From Deinandra increscens subsp. villosa (taxonomy: Eukaryota > Streptophyta > Magnoliopsida > Asterales > Asteraceae), in NCBI GenBank assembly GCA_039602395.1, contig JBCNJP010000007.1:124158957-124222956 (forward strand): a DNA stretch of 64,000 bases, written 5' to 3'. The notes beneath the pieces are model-generated. The model did not search any database. It was not told where the DNA came from and worked only from the letters and a program-made list of their open reading frames with translations. Shown here in pieces: positions 1 through 10,341 of the stretch. Both the position numbers and the translations under genes were made by a program. Position 1 is the stretch's first letter. Every line of letters starts with the position of its first letter.

Positions 1-996
1 GATTAGTCCGAACCACCCAGTCTCACGTGACTACACAGCCTTACGTGGCTATATACACAAGAGGATATCCAGAATACTCTGAACTACTTTGATTTATCGA
101 GCATTTACAAGAAGATATCCAGGTTACTTTAGACCACTTTGCTCTATTAAGCATTACAAGAAGATGTCTGGACTACTCGGGACCACTGGAGAAATTTTAC
201 GGGTAGACTACTTGCTAGCATATACGTACGTCCCAATATTAATCAATGAAAGTATGAATTGTCTTTACTGAATTTCGCATATTTTCTTTTAACACTAGTT
301 ACTCCTGGCCTAACGTGACTATATAGTTATACAGGCCGGCTAGCTAATGCCGATCTAACTATAATACAGTTTGTCACTACATGCTCCTCAGTTTTTTTTC
401 TGGTAAAGGGCAATGCCCGAAAAATATTATAAAGAAAATAAACGGATTACATAAAAAAAGGGGGCTATGCCTCATCGGGATTACATGATGCACAAACTTT
501 TTTAGACACTCCAAACACCCGACTACAATACCAAAGTTCATACTTCATTCCCCCACCTATACAAAAAGGGGGTAATAGTACTACCTAGACTACTCATGGT
601 TATGGTGACAAAAAAAAAACAATAACCAACCAAAATACCAAATAAAACAATTCGTAATACTAGCCAAAATATTAGATTGATGAGGCAGGTTCTCCTTAAA
701 CCATGTTGCACTTTTGAAAAGATCCCACGACATCCAGTTAACCCGATCCGAGTTCCAGCCGATAACCGTAGAAGAGTGATGGATACTAGCAAAATTAGCC
801 CAAGCCCAAAGCAACATAATTAGAGGGGGTAGAGGAACATGGGCTTGAGAATTACAATGAAGGGAAATTTCAGCCCAAACACTGGTATTGAAATCGGCCC
901 AAATCCACCAAGACTTATTAACCATTTTGGTCCCAAAGGGGCTGATCCAAATCTTAAGAACCCTTCTGCTTATCTATACCATTTGTGGTGCTCTAA
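1..996. repeat. Degenerate retrotransposon/LTR-like sequence left of the Harbinger insertion
   Basis: The first 250 bases hold loose repeats of a unit containing 'gaaccacc' and 'acgtggctatata', the same style as the tandem array at 6215-6660. The rest has short broken frames on the minus strand and no gene that I can recognise. The Harbinger element at 997-5424 appears to have landed inside this old repeat, because similar material resumes after 5427. Confidence 0.4.
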
Positions 997-1189
997 GGGC
1001 TTGTTTGATTTGGGCTTACTGGGTCAATTCAGCCCTTACTGCTGACCGGGTCAGCAGTCAGCCCGTTTGATATCATCACAAGCATAGCTGACCGAATCAG
1101 AGTATTCTGACCGAGTCCCACATAATTTTCTCCATGACCGAGTCCCTCTTCAACCCTAGTTTACTTCTCTTTTCATCAAGCGCAGAAGA

Positions 1190-1440
1190 AGTAGCCGACC
1201 CCTCCTCCGCCGTTCACATCATCATCCGCCGTCGCCAACTCCTCCTCCGCCGCTCACATCATACTCCACCGTCGCCGACCCCTCCTCCGCCGTTCACATC
1301 ATCCTCCACCGTCGCCGACCCCTCCTCCGCCGTTCACATCATCGTCCGCCGTCGCCAACTCCTCCTCCGCCGCTCACATCATACTCCGTCGTCGCCGACC
1401 CCTCCTCCGCCTTCGACGTTGTCCACTCCTCCATCTTCGA
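1190..1440 (+). repeat. GC-rich tandem repeat in the Harbinger leader
   Basis: Two copies of a unit of roughly 120 bp, each built from smaller CCTCCTCCGCCGTTCACATC modules, lie between the left terminal repeat and ORF1. The stretch is an open frame (1134-1520) only because of its low-complexity composition. It probably belongs to the promoter or 5' leader of the element. Confidence 0.6.
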
Positions 1441-2474
1441 CAGGTACTTCCTCGCCTCCTCAGCCCCTCTTCTGTGATTTCATTAGCCAACTGCTAATTG
1501 AGATGAAATTGAAATCGTAACTAGTTATTTTATTCGATCAAAAATTCAATGAGCTCTTTGATTTCAACCAGCTCTTATTATTAGGATTTGTAATTGTATA
1601 TCTGTGTTTTCAAGGTGTTTGAATGTGTGTTGAGAATGGCTATAATGTTGATAATCGCATATGGGTTCTGTTGGGATAATGAGTTCAAAATTTTTCAAAA
1701 ATCACTATATCGATACTAGTGTTTGTACAAGGAAATCATCCATCATCACGTAGCTTTATGATTTAAGATGTAAATTAGGTTGAAATTGAAATCGAATCTG
1801 TGATTTCATGAGCTTTTGATCATGGTTCCTGCATAAAATAGTTGGTTAGTTTACTTGTTTGTCAATTTTTTGAGCAATTACTTGTTTAATTGATTATAAT
1901 TGTAATATTTTCCACCAAAACTCAATAATTCATTGAATATCAGTAATGACATTGACTCTCTCTTTGATTACTCTTGGTGGGTGGTGTCAAACTTGTTTTA
2001 CTTGTTTTATATAAAATTAGATAATTCTTATTAGATAATTCTTGTTCTTGATTTGCATTTCAATTGTTCGATCTTGAATTCATGGTGATGATCAGAATCC
2101 TTATTAGATAATTTTTATTTGATCATTGTTAATCTTGATTTGCATCTCTATTGTTTGATCAAGTTATATTGGTTTGATCTTGAATTCATGATGATGACTA
2201 GTTCATTCTACTTCTGTGTTATATGATCTAAAATCACATTCGGGGATGGATCAGAATCCTTATTAGGGCCATGTATTGAAATTAAGGCCATGTATTGAAA
2301 TAAGATTGATCATTCTTATTTCGAAGCAGTTTCTTTTTGGTTGAAATCTTTGTCCACTATTGATGTTTAATCTTTTTTTCTTTTAGTTATTTTATTGTAG
2401 GTTAGTTTATTATGTTATTAGGATGTTCTTGAGTTTTCTTATCATTAGGAACTTGGAATTGATTTGTTATATAC

Positions 2475-3461
2475 ATGAACTTGGAATTAATTTCTCATAT
2501 GTATCTAGATATGTCCGAAAAAAAACCTAGAGTTAGTTGGAAGTCGGAAGCTGTGGATAAAGCTTTTCTCGAAGCATGTCTAGACGAAGTAACAATTAAC
2601 GGTCGGGAGGGGACTAGCTTGAAAGGATGTTCATGGAAGGTAGTCGGGGAAAAATTGAAAAATGAACATAATTTCATAGTTGATCGGGCACAAATGAAAA
2701 ATCGCTATGACTACATAAAAAAGAAGTTTGTCACTTGGGTGAAACTGAGGAACAAAACAGGGAATCTTTATAATCCTGTAACCAATACTTTTAGTATGAG
2801 TGATGAAGAATGGGTCGCAGAGGGAAAGGTATTTATATATTGTGAGTATTTTTTTATCTAAATTATTATCTTTTAGGTTTTTGATTTTCTTTATAAAATT
2901 TTCGAACAGTTGGACAAATATGTAGAGAAACTGAGAAATGCGCCCCTCATATGTCCTGATCTTTGTACCAAGTTGTTTGAGGGCGTGGTATCGACCGGTG
3001 TTCACTGTTGGGGACCATCTTCTACATTCCCTCATCCCGCTGAAGAATTTTCAGCACATGATATGGATGAAGATCATTGCACTCAAATGGAGACAGATGC
3101 CCCACATGCAAGTGATGAATCAAGTGGCCGGTCAAAACGCAATGAAGGTCAAGGAAATAGCAAAAGAGTTCGTAGAAACACATTTGATGAAGACTTGAGA
3201 GAAGTCGGGAAAGAAATTGTTAATGTTGCAAAGATGTTGGTGGAAAGTGAACGCTTGAATAGAGAGAAAGAAGATGATGTGGATGCATGTATGGAAAAGT
3301 TAGAGAAAATGGAGTGGGGGGAAGGAGATCCCAGATACGACACGGCTCTTTTGCTATTTGGTGAAAGTGCTGATCTTAGGAAAGTTTGGTTGCGTCTTAA
3401 GACGTCGAGTTGCGAGTCGTGGGTGCGAAATGCTGGGAGGAAGTATCGTTTATTTGAATGA
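2475..3461 (+). CDS. Harbinger ORF1: Myb/SANT-like DNA-binding protein
   Basis: Two exons, 2475-2828 and 2910-3461, join in phase across a GT-AG intron to give 301 residues. The start is the first ATG; in-frame ATGs at 2499 and 2511 are alternatives. Residues about 13-118 form a Myb/SANT-like domain of the plant Myb_DNA-bind_3 type, with the tryptophans of SWK, CSWK and TWVKL and the 'MKNRYDYIKKKF' helix. The second exon adds an acidic, serine-rich linker containing a basic stretch (KRVRR) and a C-terminal helical region ending in RKYRLFE. In PIF/Harbinger elements the ORF1 protein works with the transposase in terminal-repeat binding and nuclear import. The transposase gene begins 148 bp downstream on the same strand. 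No frameshift or stop interrupts the frame. The same family also exists as host genes, but the position inside paired terminal repeats assigns this one to the element. Confidence 0.85.
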
Positions 3462-3609
3462 TTATTCTTGTTTTCTTATAAATGACTGATCGTATGACTT
3501 ATTGTTTTTTTTTATTTGGTATGATGTGTATGACTTTTGGGTGACTTTGGTATGACTTGTATGGTTTTTGTATGAATTTGGTATGACTTTTTGATGGCTT
3601 TTATATTAC

Positions 3610-4897
3610 ATGTGGATGACTTTTTATATTAAATTTAATAGGTCACATATGTATTCGAAGGGTGAAATTATAGCTTTCCTTTTACTTTCGTGGTATTGGT
3701 TGATGTTGGTCCGGAAAAGGAAAAGAGGAATTGAAAGAATAAGAGACAATGATTCTGCGTTAACCGGTCATGCGTATACACAAGAATTGCTACATGGATC
3801 ATCTACACAATGTCACGAAATGATGAGGGTTTCACGCGAGGCTTTTGTACTATTATGCAATCATTTTAAACAACGAAATTGGTTGCAAGCTAGTAGGACA
3901 ATAAGCGCGGAAGAGAAGATGGCTATGTTCTTACATATTATAGGGCATAATGAACGTTTTCGAGTGGTTAAACGACGATTTCAACACTCTACTCAAACAG
4001 TTCATCAATGTTTTCACGAGGTTCTGGTGGCAATGATGTCTTTTGCAAAAGAAATTATAGTGCCAACATCTTCTGATGTAACTACAAATATATCGGAACG
4101 ACATCAAAGGCTAAAAGACATATTTCCCGGAGCAATAGGTGCTTTAGATGGAACTCTTGTACATGTAGTTCTGCCTGCTAATGAACAACCTTGTTTTAGG
4201 GGAAGAGGAAAAGGTGAATGTTATCAAAATGTGCTAGGAATATGTGATTTTGATATGATATTCACATATGTGTGGGCTGGATGGGAGGGTATAGCACATG
4301 ATTCACGAGTTCTAAAAGAAATTGCATCTAATCCAACTTTTGGATTTCGATTCCCTCCACCAGGTTTGTTTTCTAACTATAACTTTTATTATTAAATACA
4401 TTACATTTATTCTTTATATAATAGATGTCACACTTATATTTATAGGTAAATATTACCTTTGTGATGCTGCATATACAAACACTCGTGGATTTTTGGCTCC
4501 TTACCGCAACACTAGGTATTGGTTAGCCGATTTTCGACGAAGACGAGCGTTAACTAAGGAAGAAAGATTCAATCATGCCCATGCACAACTCAGAAATGTT
4601 ATTGAGCGTGCTTATGGTGTACTGAAAGCGAGATTTCCAATCTTAAAACAAATGGCTCCTTATCCTTTTCCAGTGCAGAGAGACGTTGTCATAGCTTGTT
4701 TTGCAGTCCATAATTTTATTCGAAAATACAATATTCAAGATGAATTATTTATGGACTTTGAAGAAATCACTATGGCTACTCCTAATGTGCAAGGTGAAGG
4801 AAGTGAGAGCATAGAATGGGGTTCAGAAGGCGTTGAATATATGACTACTTTGCGGAACCAGATTGCTAATCAACTATTTTCAAGTGCTTCAAGTTAA
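3610..4897 (+). CDS. PIF/Harbinger DDE transposase (HARBI1-like nuclease)
   Basis: Exons 3610-4363 and 4446-4897 join in phase (G|GT) to encode 401 residues. The DDE_Tnp_4 core is visible: the first catalytic aspartate in GALDGT (about D180), the second in YYLCDAAY (about D258), and the glutamate in NVIERAYGVLK (about E305). The conserved HDSRVL and AVHNFIRKYN blocks are also present. The N-terminal third is helical and basic and contains the MRVSREAF block typical of plant HARBI1-like proteins. The enzyme would cut at the GGG-ending terminal repeats and produce the TAA duplications seen here. The frame is complete with all three catalytic residues, so the element could be autonomous. The start ATG is tentative; one at 3649 also fits. 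Confidence 0.9.
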
Positions 4898-5427
4898 ATT
4901 TGTATGAGTTATGCTTGATTTGGATTTTGTATGACACTTTGAATTTCAAGCTATTATGTGTGTTTTAAAGTTGGTTATTTTTAATCATCACTAAACATAA
5001 GAAAAAACAGAAAGTTTGTTATTATTTTTTTATCGTTTATATTAATTAAGATACAATTATGGTTTTTAACTTTAAAAAACGTATTTTTATTTAATTAAAA
5101 AGAAATATTTTTATTATAAAAGAATGTGTTTCATTTCTTTTTTGACACGTACAACAAAAATCATTGTATTGATTTTTTGTTTCAAAATTTCTTTTATATT
5201 TTATTTTAGTTTTTTTATAAAATGTTTTTAATACATATAAAACAAATTAGCTATATACATTACTCTCTCAGCTGTCGTTCAAAGAAAAAAAAAAAAAAAA
5301 AAAAAACTCAATCAGCTCTTACCAGTCAGCTACTATCAAACACCCAAGTTTCAACCAAAGTTTCTTACTCAATCAGCTCTTACTCAATCAGCTCTTACCC
5401 AGTTAGTAACTATCAAACAACCCCTAA

Positions 5428-5869
5428 GTCTTTAAAATATTAATTGGGTTTTGAAAATTATTCCAACCTATGTTGCCATTCCAAACATTGGCCACATCAT
5501 ACTGAATCTAGCTCTCGGGGTGCTAGAACATGGATTGGCCCAAGATTCTCAACTCATATTGTGGCCATGCTTTGTGCCGAGGAGCATCCGCCGAGAAATT
5601 TTCTGCCATCTGCTTCTCCATAATCTGTCCCAACCCATTAAATCATAGACCCACATACAATTGTTAGTAGTATACCCATAATCCCACCTTTCCCATCGCC
5701 GGATGGAAAACCAAATGTATTATGTATAGACCCCAATTAATCCCTATGTTCCCAACCTAACCCCATGAAGACATGAAGGCACATAATGGAGTAAAAGGAC
5801 CCGCCCAAAGCCCCACCCAAGACCCATACGTAATCCTCAGTTTAGATCAGCCAACAATGGCTCTAATTT
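5428..5869. other. Degenerate repeat-derived sequence, no gene seen
   Basis: Continuation of the repeat interrupted by the Harbinger insertion. There are short broken frames on both strands and no recognisable domain. Confidence 0.4.
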
Positions 5870-7275
5870 CCCAGGCATACCGATCTAACTTGTACTATAG
5901 CATACCGCCAGGCATACATGGCTATAACCTAAAGGGGGTAGGGTTACATCAGATCGGTAATTTTGGCTCTAAACAACGACCCTACTTGTCCGGGTAAAAG
6001 TCGTTCATAAGAAGGTTATCCGAACCGGGCTATACAGGGAGACATCTCATTGTCCATCCCTCACAACTCTATTTAGTGGGTAACCAACATTGTTCCGACT
6101 CATCTCATTCAGGTCATTAACACATGGCATCCGAGAAGGTCGACGTAGTTTGGACCACATAAGCCGGGAGATTTCGGGCAAACGTAGGAATTAGCATATG
6201 GACCATACATCTATACATAGTAGTGCTCGGTCGATGACCGAACCACTCAACCTTTACGGCTTATATAGTGGTGCATGATCAATGACTGAACCACTTGGCC
6301 TTTACGGCTTATATAATGGTGTTCGGTCGATGACTGAACCACTTAGCCTTTACGGCTAATATAGTGGTGCTTCATCGTTGACCGAACCACTCAGCCTTTA
6401 CGACTACATAGTGGTGCTCGGTCGTTGACCAAACCAATCAGTTTCTCACGACTTATACACAGTGGTTCCTGGATACTCACCGGACCACCCACCCTACGAA
6501 AACTTACACGTGGTTCCTGGTCACTGACCTGACCACACAACTTACACATGGTGTCTCGGCCATCAACCAAATCTTACAAACTACGATAACTTAGATAGTG
6601 CTTCCGGACCATTAACCGGACTACTCAGCCTTTGATGGCTTATCCAAACAATATATCAAATATATATGGTATGCAACTAGCAACCATTATGTGTGATACA
6701 CACGTCACGCCAGAATCACCACAACAAACACAAGATTTTCATGATAGATCAGAACTACACGATGACATATACATGTAGCCCATACTGACCAGACATGCGA
6801 CCAAGAAGAGGCAGTATACTATTGTTTTTTTTTTTTTTTTGCAGAAATCAGCACATACTGACCAGACATGCGACCAAGAAGATACTACTGGAAGAATAAG
6901 ATAAGTGTTGTATGGCCTAGTTAGAACTACACCATGCTAGATTAGGGGCTGATGACGTGTGTTCGAATTGGGCTGACTAAATAGGCTTGAGCCTAGACAT
7001 AGTTTGGCCCACACAAGGCTTTGTCCCAATATGCCTAATCCAACCTACTCCACATTGCTTATAAAAGGAGGCTTACTCCTCCTTTGGACCTGTCCATCAT
7101 TTGGGTCTTCCATCCAACACTCTTAGTCTCTTGCTACTAGTATCTCTCTAGATACTCTATACACTTACTTACACCCACACATATTTACATGTGCATACAT
7201 GCTATCTATACAGTTTTATTGACTTGACCGTCGGAGGATGGTCATGTCCCCTTTCTAGTGTGTTCCTTCCATGTT
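5870..7275 (+). repeat. LTR of an old LTR retrotransposon (U3-R-U5 like)
   Basis: The stretch has the order expected of a plant LTR. It begins with a U3-like region of tandem repeats (6215-6660). A promoter follows, with the TATA motif CTTATAAAAGG near 7060, then a pyrimidine-rich leader. Last is a U5-like end containing TTGACTTGACCGTCGGAGG (about 7220-7240), a phrase common near the ends of plant LTRs. No internal coding region follows, so this is a solo LTR or a fragment. The exact ends are not resolved. Confidence 0.5.
6215..6660 (+). repeat. Degenerate 48-bp tandem array inside the LTR
   Basis: About eight units of roughly 48 bp. The core contains GGTCGATGACCGAACCAC followed by GCCTTTACGGCTTATATA. 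Both blocks are partly self-complementary. The unit also occurs, more decayed, at 1-250. Confidence 0.7.
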
Positions 7276-8654
7276 ACAGGTTTAAACTTTTTTTTATATA
7301 TTGTATATGATTTTTTAAATATGTGTATATGTATTTGAAGGCAATTAAATTTGCATGAGTTACGTGGTGTGGTGGAAAAATGCATATGGTAAAACCTTTA
7401 CATCTCAAGTTCAAATCTTACACATTTATTATTATTTAATTCGTCTATATGTTCTATTTATGTTCCTTCTATAAACTTTTTTTTATGTTTTTTTTTCTAA
7501 ATTACACTTCTTACGATTTATAATTACACTTCTAACAATTCTCTAATAATAATAATAGTTTTTGTTAGAACCAGAGATGGTTAACTCAAGAACAAGAGAA
7601 AATTTGGGATGATTTTCTTCCTTTTATTCTCGCATAATAAGTGCTTACAAAACTGTAAAATGAAAATTACAATACTACTAAATGGAAATTGTTATTTTGT
7701 AGCAGCAAACCTTATAACTTTCTAGTAATCGTCATAGTTAGCTTCCGGATAGACTTTCAGTTGATATTTCTAATAGTCACTTATCATGCAATCCTATCGG
7801 TTGATGGAAGTCTTGTTGACTCTTCTGGTTACTTCTAAAATTGAAATTGTTAAAGTCCTACTTATGATCCAAAATGTCCCAAAAAAATACTTAATGGACT
7901 AGAAACTCACTATATTGAGAACAATATATTAGAGAATATTGATTGTGAATGTCGAAAACTTTGCAACTAAAAATGCTAAGAGATCTCTATAATTTGTTTA
8001 ACTACATAAATTCAATCATTGTGTTACAATACGTTAGTTTGTATATTGTTACTATAATTCTTGCCACATTATTAACTTTTTATATATAAGTTTTTGACTT
8101 TATAATAATAAGGATCTATTTTTCTTATCTTGACTCGAGCCCATAATTTTTTTTACTAAAAGACGCCTCTTTGACACGTAAGTTGTTACCGGTTCTTCCA
8201 ACTCATCCGTGTAGGCTAATCTCTTTTTTTTTTCAATTCTAGTTAAAATTAATCCTTTTAGAAAGATCCGTGGTTGGCCTTAAGCCTCTCCAAGTGTTAC
8301 TTCCCTAACCTTAAAATTAGATACCATTCCTTTTCAAATTATCTTTGTTAATAGGAGAATATTTTTTTATAATTATTTGGACACCCAACATTTTTTATTC
8401 CGTATTAAGATAAAAAGGAAATTAAATAAATGAATAAAAATCCAAATTCCCTGTGTGTAATGATTGGCGCGAAGAGTAAATAATAAAAAGGGAGACGTGG
8501 CCAACTGGTCGCCAAATTTCAAACGAGTGGTAAAGGATCAAGAGCGTGGCTGTTTCTCATTGGGTTTTACACCTAAAGTCTCGGCTAAAGCTCTAGCCAT
8601 CTAACCGAGCCACCGAGCCATATCGGCTAGAAACCATGAAAACTTAATTTCCTG

Positions 8655-8790
8655 GGTCAGCGTTGGTTCCGAACCGCATTGAACCGAACCGAAACCCAAA
8701 CCCAAACCGTCTGATATATAAAAGAAAAACTAAAACCAGACCGAGTTAAATATTGTTGGTTCGGTTTTTGCAATGCGGTTATTCATTTCT
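8655..8790. repeat. Small foldback (MITE-like) sequence
   Basis: The left side reads CCGAACCGCATTGAACCG and the right side GGTTCGGTTTTTGCAATGCGGTT. These are inverted copies separated by about 60 AT-rich bases. No target duplication was confirmed. Confidence 0.4.
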
Positions 8791-9693
8791 ATTTTTTAAA
8801 AATATATCAGAGGGTTTGTCTGTGCGATGCGTCAGAATTTTTATGCATACAGGTCGTTTTTTAATAAAATTTAAATCCAGTTTCACATATTATATGTTTG
8901 TGCTTATATTACTAGTACATTGTTATCACCTAGATTTTGAATAAAATTTGTATCGAAACGTCGACAAAAATAAAACTTTTGTAACGATATATAGGAAAAA
9001 AATTAATCGTCGTATTTTAAGAGTTGTAAAAGAACAGAAAAAGAAAAATAATTTTGATTCCATACTAATTTTTATTTATTAGAGTATTTATCACTCATCT
9101 AGTTTAAAAGATTTTACAATGTGTTATAAGAATCTAAAATGTTGTAATTACTTAAATTCTTAAATTTTATAAAATTATATTATTTTGTCCTCCTCATGTG
9201 TATTATTCTATATTAAACTTTTATGATTTTATTTTTACTAGAGTAGTTGGTTTTCATCTGCTTGATGCCCGAGAAAACACATTTTACAAAATAAAGGAAA
9301 ATTGGATTTACAAAATATTGAATTTATAATTCCATGGGGTTAAATAAATTTATATCTACACTTGGATAAACATAAACGCGTCACAATTACATATTTAAAA
9401 AAATCTATATTAACACATAAATTAATTTAAGCATATTAAAAAAATTATTAAAAAAAGAAAGCCAAAACATATTAAAAAAATTATTAAAAGTTTTATAAAA
9501 TGTTATTTACTAAAAATTACAAGAGATAAACAAAACATATTAAAAAAGATTATAAAATTTAAATAATTATGAAGTTTACCATAATTATACATTCGTTCAT
9601 CAAAGACTTGTATTGAAAACCTTAGGTTTTATAGTAAGCTTGAAAAAAAAAAAGCCAAAAAAACTTTAGAAACTGTGATTGAGTCTTTCACAG

Positions 9694-9777
9694 TATTCCG
9701 GTTTTCACCTACAACTACAAGTCTATAACAAAATACATTCCGGTTTTCACCTAAAACTACAAGTCTACAACAAAATA
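9694..9777. repeat. Two-copy 42-bp tandem duplication
   Basis: The unit begins ATTCCGGTTTTCACCTA and ends in ACAAAATAC; the two copies differ at a few bases. Confidence 0.8.
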
Positions 9778-10341
9778 CATTTAAAAATTAAAATGTGTCA
9801 TTGGTATCCAAAGCTGAATATTCCTTTGTGCTAAATATCTTCTATGGACGTGATTTGCTTTTAAATATAAAATAAGAAAAAAATTAATATTATAAGAAAT
9901 GCAATATTTTATTAAAAATATATCATAAAGTTCTATTATTTTGTTACCATGTGTTTAATTTTTTAACAACTATAAGTTCACACCAACATGTCATTAACGA
10001 GGTTCAAATTCTTAACCTCAAGACATGTAAAATCCAATAAGTCAATGCCGGCCATTTTGTTACTTCGGATTAAAAGTTAGGTTCAGTAGCAAACATTTTG
10101 TTACTTATGATTGATATCAGTTAATTGATAAACTTTAAGATTATTTAAATTCAATAAGCCTAATAATAATTATATAATTTTAAAACTCTTATGTAATACA
10201 CGAGTTGACATAACTAGTAACTAGATATTATATATACAAAGTACAAATAGTTATGGATAGTAAATGTTTATTATTGCTCCAATTATGTATTTCTCTATTG
10301 TTGTTTTGTATTTATTTTTCAAAATTTTTATTATTATCTAT

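Larger units (their letters stand above)
997..5424 (+). mobile_element. Complete PIF/Harbinger DNA transposon
   Basis: Both ends are visible. The left end reads GGGCTTGTTTGAT and the right end, reverse-complemented, reads GGGGTTGTTTGAT. Similarity continues for about 35 bases, including ACTGGGT. The element is flanked by the 3-bp target duplication TAA (994-996 and 5425-5427), which is typical of the superfamily. It carries the two genes expected of an autonomous element: a Myb/SANT-like ORF1 protein (2475-3461) and a DDE transposase (3610-4897), both on the plus strand and both with one intron. A GC-rich leader (1190-1440) made of repeated CCTCCTCCGCC units precedes ORF1, and an A-run sits near the right end (5284-5305). 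Total length is 4428 bp. Open frames, matching ends and a clean target duplication suggest a recent insertion. Confidence 0.9.
7276..10341. other. AT-rich intergenic region, no gene recognised
   Basis: I see no convincing gene. Contents: a possible tRNA-derived SINE remnant near 7345-7430 (box-B-like GTTCAAATC), a small foldback at 8655-8790, AT-rich spacer, and a 42-bp tandem duplication at 9694-9777. The short frame at 8753-8944 lacks any recognisable domain. Confidence 0.5.

Noticed and set aside
590..925. 111-codon minus frame, possible LINE or gag-like protein
   Set aside because: Trp-rich but without any motif I can name, and interrupted; not enough to call a domain.
1134..1520. 128-codon Arg/Pro/Ser-rich frame
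   Set aside because: It is the GC-rich tandem repeat in the Harbinger leader; the frame repeats with the DNA unit and has no homology that I recognise.
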